DNA from: an uncultured Collinsella sp.
GTDB lineage: Bacteria; Actinomycetota; Coriobacteriia; Coriobacteriales; Coriobacteriaceae
Assembly (NCBI GenBank): GCA_902491395.1
Contig: CABUHO010000001.1
Span: 1 to 64,000, forward strand
Length of the DNA stretch: 64,000 bases
Direction: 5' to 3'
Made by a program: the position numbers and the translations under genes
Notes under the pieces: model-generated
Databases searched by the model: none
What the model saw: only the letters and a program-made list of their open reading frames with translations
Told to the model about the DNA's origin: nothing
Shown here: positions 62,066-64,000 of the stretch, in pieces
Layout of the letters: each line of letters begins with the position of its first letter
Numbering within the stretch: the stretch's first letter is position 1

Positions 62066-63079
62066 ATGAAGACAATTGGACTTATATCTTTCACGAGAGC
62101 TGACTATCCTCTTCTAATTGGATTGCTAGGAATTGGCTACGATATCCGGGTATCAACGCCATGCGGCATTCTACCGGACGACGTAGATGTTGCCAACCTT
62201 GTTAATTGCAAAGAAATTGGCATAAGAAATCGAATTAACTATGTAACGACAATCGATGAATCAGACCTGGTTGTCGTTTTATCGACGAAAGAAAGCGCCG
62301 CAGGACTCATAGAATTTAGTAAACACGCTGAAACCTATGCTCATTCTGTAAATAAGAAGGTTGTCAGCCAACTCGCCACTGAACAAATCGAGTCTAGCAA
62401 AAGCGACATGCAGGAATTAGCCCTGATACCAAAAATTGTTGTCGGGAATCTATATACACCCGCCGATTCAACAATTACGTTTAGTAGCATCGTTAGCGAG
62501 ATGAGAAAGCACCATCCCAATCTATGCGCTTTGAGCTTCAATCCTTTAGATGAAATCTGGGGCTGCAACACCCTTAGTTTTGATGGTGGCCAATCCGCCG
62601 TCATCAAAATGAATGAGCAAATCAACCTCATCATTGAGAATGATAAATCCGACCTAGCTCTATTGGAAATGCCCAATGTACTTATGAAATACGACGACCA
62701 CATTTTCGGTGATTACGGATTAGGATCGATTGCTGCATGTCGAGCTTTCTGCCCTGACTTGGCCATTATCAATATCCCATACACGATAGCCGACTACGAC
62801 ATAATGCTTGGGCTCATGCCCGTAATTGAAACGCTTACGCAAGCAGAGAAAGTTCAATTTGAAATTACAAACGAAGTACTTGACGCCACGGAAGGGTTGG
62901 AGACGCATAGATTTCAAATAAGCTATTCATCTAGCGATAAAGCTATTCAAGCAGCAAGAGAACTTCGACTAAGAGGAATGCCCTGTTTCTCAGCCAGCTT
63001 AGATCCAGAAGAATCATTACTATGCTGCAAAACAATCGAGAACGAGTTGTTTGATTTCGATATTGGGGTGCTGAAATGA
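62066..63079 (+). CDS. Peptide maturation system protein, TIGR04066-like
   Basis: 337 aa, starting 5 bases after the end of the full maturase frame. The sequence reads MKTIGLISFTRADYPLLIGLLGIGYDIRV, then VVVLSTKES, EIWGCNTLSFDGGQSAVI, LLEMPNVLMKYDDHIFGDYGLGSIAACRAFCPDLAIINIPYTIADYD. This matches my memory of the TIGR04066 family, found with Cys-rich clostridial-type modified peptides. It looks like a GTP/nickel-insertion-like or Rossmann-type fold, but the reaction is unknown. Its stop overlaps the next start as ATGA. An HMM search against TIGR04066 would confirm. Confidence 0.7.
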   Translation: MKTIGLISFTRADYPLLIGLLGIGYDIRVSTPCGILPDDVDVANLVNCKEIGIRNRINYVTTIDESDLVVVLSTKESAAGLIEFSKHAETYAHSVNKKVVSQLATEQIESSKSDMQELALIPKIVVGNLYTPADSTITFSSIVSEMRKHHPNLCALSFNPLDEIWGCNTLSFDGGQSAVIKMNEQINLIIENDKSDLALLEMPNVLMKYDDHIFGDYGLGSIAACRAFCPDLAIINIPYTIADYDIMLGLMPVIETLTQAEKVQFEITNEVLDATEGLETHRFQISYSSSDKAIQAARELRLRGMPCFSASLDPEESLLCCKTIENELFDFDIGVLK

Positions 63080-63390
63080 CAGCATATTGTAAAGATGAAA
63101 CCATCTATGCAGAAATCGAAAAAGCGATAAGCAATATTAGAGATTTGGATTTGACTCAATTTGACCAAAATCTAAGAAATCAGCAATTGACCGACCCGCC
63201 ATTCAACTTGTCCTCATCAGATTTAGTTCGACTGCTAATTTATCTTGAAAGCAGGTTTTCTGTTTACGTTGAGTACTCGTCGATTGAAAACCTAGGGTTC
63301 AACAGTGTTGAGGAGGTGAAGAAGGTAATAGAACAGTCAGAAACAATCGAACAATGGGAGGCAAATCATGAGAAGTATTCGTCCATTTAA
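63076..63390 (+). CDS. Acyl carrier-related peptide maturation protein, TIGR04069-like
   Basis: 104 aa. The helical pattern with PFNLSSSDLVRLLIYLESRFSVYVEYSSIENLGFNSVEEVKKVIEQ resembles an acyl carrier protein. The 4'-phosphopantetheine serine (usually DSL) may be the Ser of SSSDLV, so carrier function is possible but unproved. It begins in the ATGA that ends the previous gene. Its end overlaps the precursor gene by 23 bases. The family is known to sit beside TIGR04066 and Cys-rich precursors. Confidence 0.65.
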   Translation: MTAYCKDETIYAEIEKAISNIRDLDLTQFDQNLRNQQLTDPPFNLSSSDLVRLLIYLESRFSVYVEYSSIENLGFNSVEEVKKVIEQSETIEQWEANHEKYSSI

Positions 63391-63547
63391 CATGCATGCA
63401 GTAAATAGCGCCATTCATTTTATTAGAAATTGCCCATGCGGTTATTGCAGCTGCATGTACTGCAACATACTGCGCAATTCTCCGCACGAAGCAGAAGTCG
63501 GTTCCAATTCGATCGAGGCGATGACGCGTGGTGGCTACTGGTCCTAA
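63368..63547 (+). CDS. Cys-rich precursor peptide of the maturation cassette (59 aa)
   Basis: A short gene that overlaps the end of the acyl-carrier-related gene. ATG at 63368 has GGGAGG 6 bases upstream. The 59-residue product is leader-like for about 20 residues (MRSIRPFNMHAVNSAIHFIR), then has Cys22, Cys24, Cys27, Cys29 and Cys32 in the spacing C-x-C-x2-C-x-C-x2-C, then a tail without Cys ending GGYWS. Position, size, cysteine cluster and partner genes fit the CLI_3235-type bacteriocin-like precursors. Modification and activity are inferred. Five cysteines would suit several thioether or similar links. Confidence 0.72.
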   Translation: MRSIRPFNMHAVNSAIHFIRNCPCGYCSCMYCNILRNSPHEAEVGSNSIEAMTRGGYWS

Positions 63548-64000
63548 ATCGAGCAAGACGGCTACAAACGAATATCGAATCTCAATTGAGGGTAACCCTT
63601 ATCCGCATGATCTAGTTCTCATCAACCCAGCTGGAGACAACCTCAATATCAAAAGACATGGGTTCACGGGTCCACTAGGACAGCTATTGAGTCTAAAATA
63701 TACCGTTTATGACGATGCAAATGAAAAACTCTTTACTGTCGTCGACGGTGGTTTTAGTAACATGCCCAGGGTTGCGCTCATCATCGAACACAAGGAAGTT
63801 GCGGTGTTCGATTATGGCCTAAACAGACTTGAGATGAAGTGCATAACGAACATACCGAATTACACAATAAAAGGTAACTTCCTATTTGGAGATTACGATA
63901 TATTCAGCCAACGGGAAGTGAAGCTATCTTCAGTTATCGTCCTTCAATGTGATAAACGATCGTGCTTTAGCATACAGGTTTTGGATAAAGCCGAATTAGC
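63531..64000 (+). CDS. LURP-one/tubby-like protein, partial (runs off the window)
   Basis: Open frame with no stop from a GTG at 63531 (or 63528) to the window edge, overlapping the end of the precursor gene by about 17 bases. Translation shows LSLKYTVYDDANEKLFTVVDGG, then NYTIKGNFLFGDYDIFSQREVKLSS and FSIQVLDKAEL, the beta-strand pattern of the LURP-one-related or YxjI (tubby C-terminal-like) family. A weak GAGGCG lies upstream. The C-terminus is outside the window. The link to peptide maturation is by position only. Confidence 0.5.
   Translation, partial: MATGPKSSKTATNEYRISIEGNPYPHDLVLINPAGDNLNIKRHGFTGPLGQLLSLKYTVYDDANEKLFTVVDGGFSNMPRVALIIEHKEVAVFDYGLNRLEMKCITNIPNYTIKGNFLFGDYDIFSQREVKLSSVIVLQCDKRSCFSIQVLDKAEL

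Noticed and set aside
63299..63556. Minus-strand 85-aa frame opposite the precursor gene
   Set aside because: No ribosome site; opposite to a better-supported, overlapping operon.

Overview
The window looks like a chromosomal segment from a high-GC gut Actinobacterium of the class Coriobacteriia, most likely Collinsella or a close relative. This rests on base composition, dense Shine-Dalgarno sites with frequent ATGA/TGATG overlaps, and the gene set: class III fructose-bisphosphatase, surface proteins with DUF4430 and InlB-like repeats, a C69 dipeptidase, an LAXTG-anchored protein and a divergent MetRS. The genus is an inference. I found no rRNA, tRNA, CRISPR array, insertion sequence or origin.

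Layout. 0-2.5 kb: queuosine genes queA and queH with a DUF3267 membrane protein. 2.6-7.4 kb: a MetRS-like synthetase with an altered KMSKS loop, an RNA m5C methyltransferase, an unlisted 56-aa membrane protein and a TIM-barrel-like protein. 7.4-11.7 kb: DegV, class III FBPase and two GtrA paralogues. 11.8-12.1 kb: a non-coding array of five 62-bp units, each a pair of inverted arms. 12.2-16.5 kb: two DUF4430 surface proteins behind a probable cobalamin riboswitch. 16.6-22.3 kb: an ABC1/UbiB kinase, a phasin-like partner, a dipeptidase, a 230-bp MITE-like palindromic element, then folD and fchA. 22.4-26.9 kb: two paralogous lipoproteins and a Tat-exported, sortase-anchored PI-PLC-like protein. 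27-34 kb: a PH-like protein, a YhcG/DUF1016 nuclease, a zinc-ribbon protein, a cation efflux transporter, a membrane protein and fhs. 34.3-38.6 kb: ruvCAB and a NadE-like protein that appears to have lost its active-site residues. 38.7-53.5 kb: superoxide reductase, a SNF2 ATPase, dnaE and addAB. 53.7-60.3 kb: a TrpR/YerC-like regulator, a small membrane protein, an Rrf2 regulator divergent from cysK, mnmA, an M42 peptidase and an iron alcohol dehydrogenase.

60.5-64.0 kb is markedly AT-rich and looks horizontally acquired. It carries a compact, overlapping cassette for a ribosomally made, modified peptide. In order it holds a CcpM-like radical SAM maturase, a TIGR04066-like maturation protein, an acyl-carrier-related protein, a 59-aa precursor with five clustered cysteines (CxCxxCxCxxC, too short to be obvious), and the start of a LURP-one/tubby-like protein that runs off the window. 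The maturase reading frame has an in-frame TAA just before its C-terminal cysteine cluster, while everything downstream stays intact and in frame. This cassette is the most interesting system here.

How genes work together. folD, fchA and fhs cover the tetrahydrofolate one-carbon route. ruvCAB, addAB and dnaE form a repair and replication core. The riboswitch plus transcobalamin-like DUF4430 domains suggest a surface corrinoid-capture system. Rrf2 and cysK suggest local control of cysteine synthesis, with mnmA as a nearby sulfur user.
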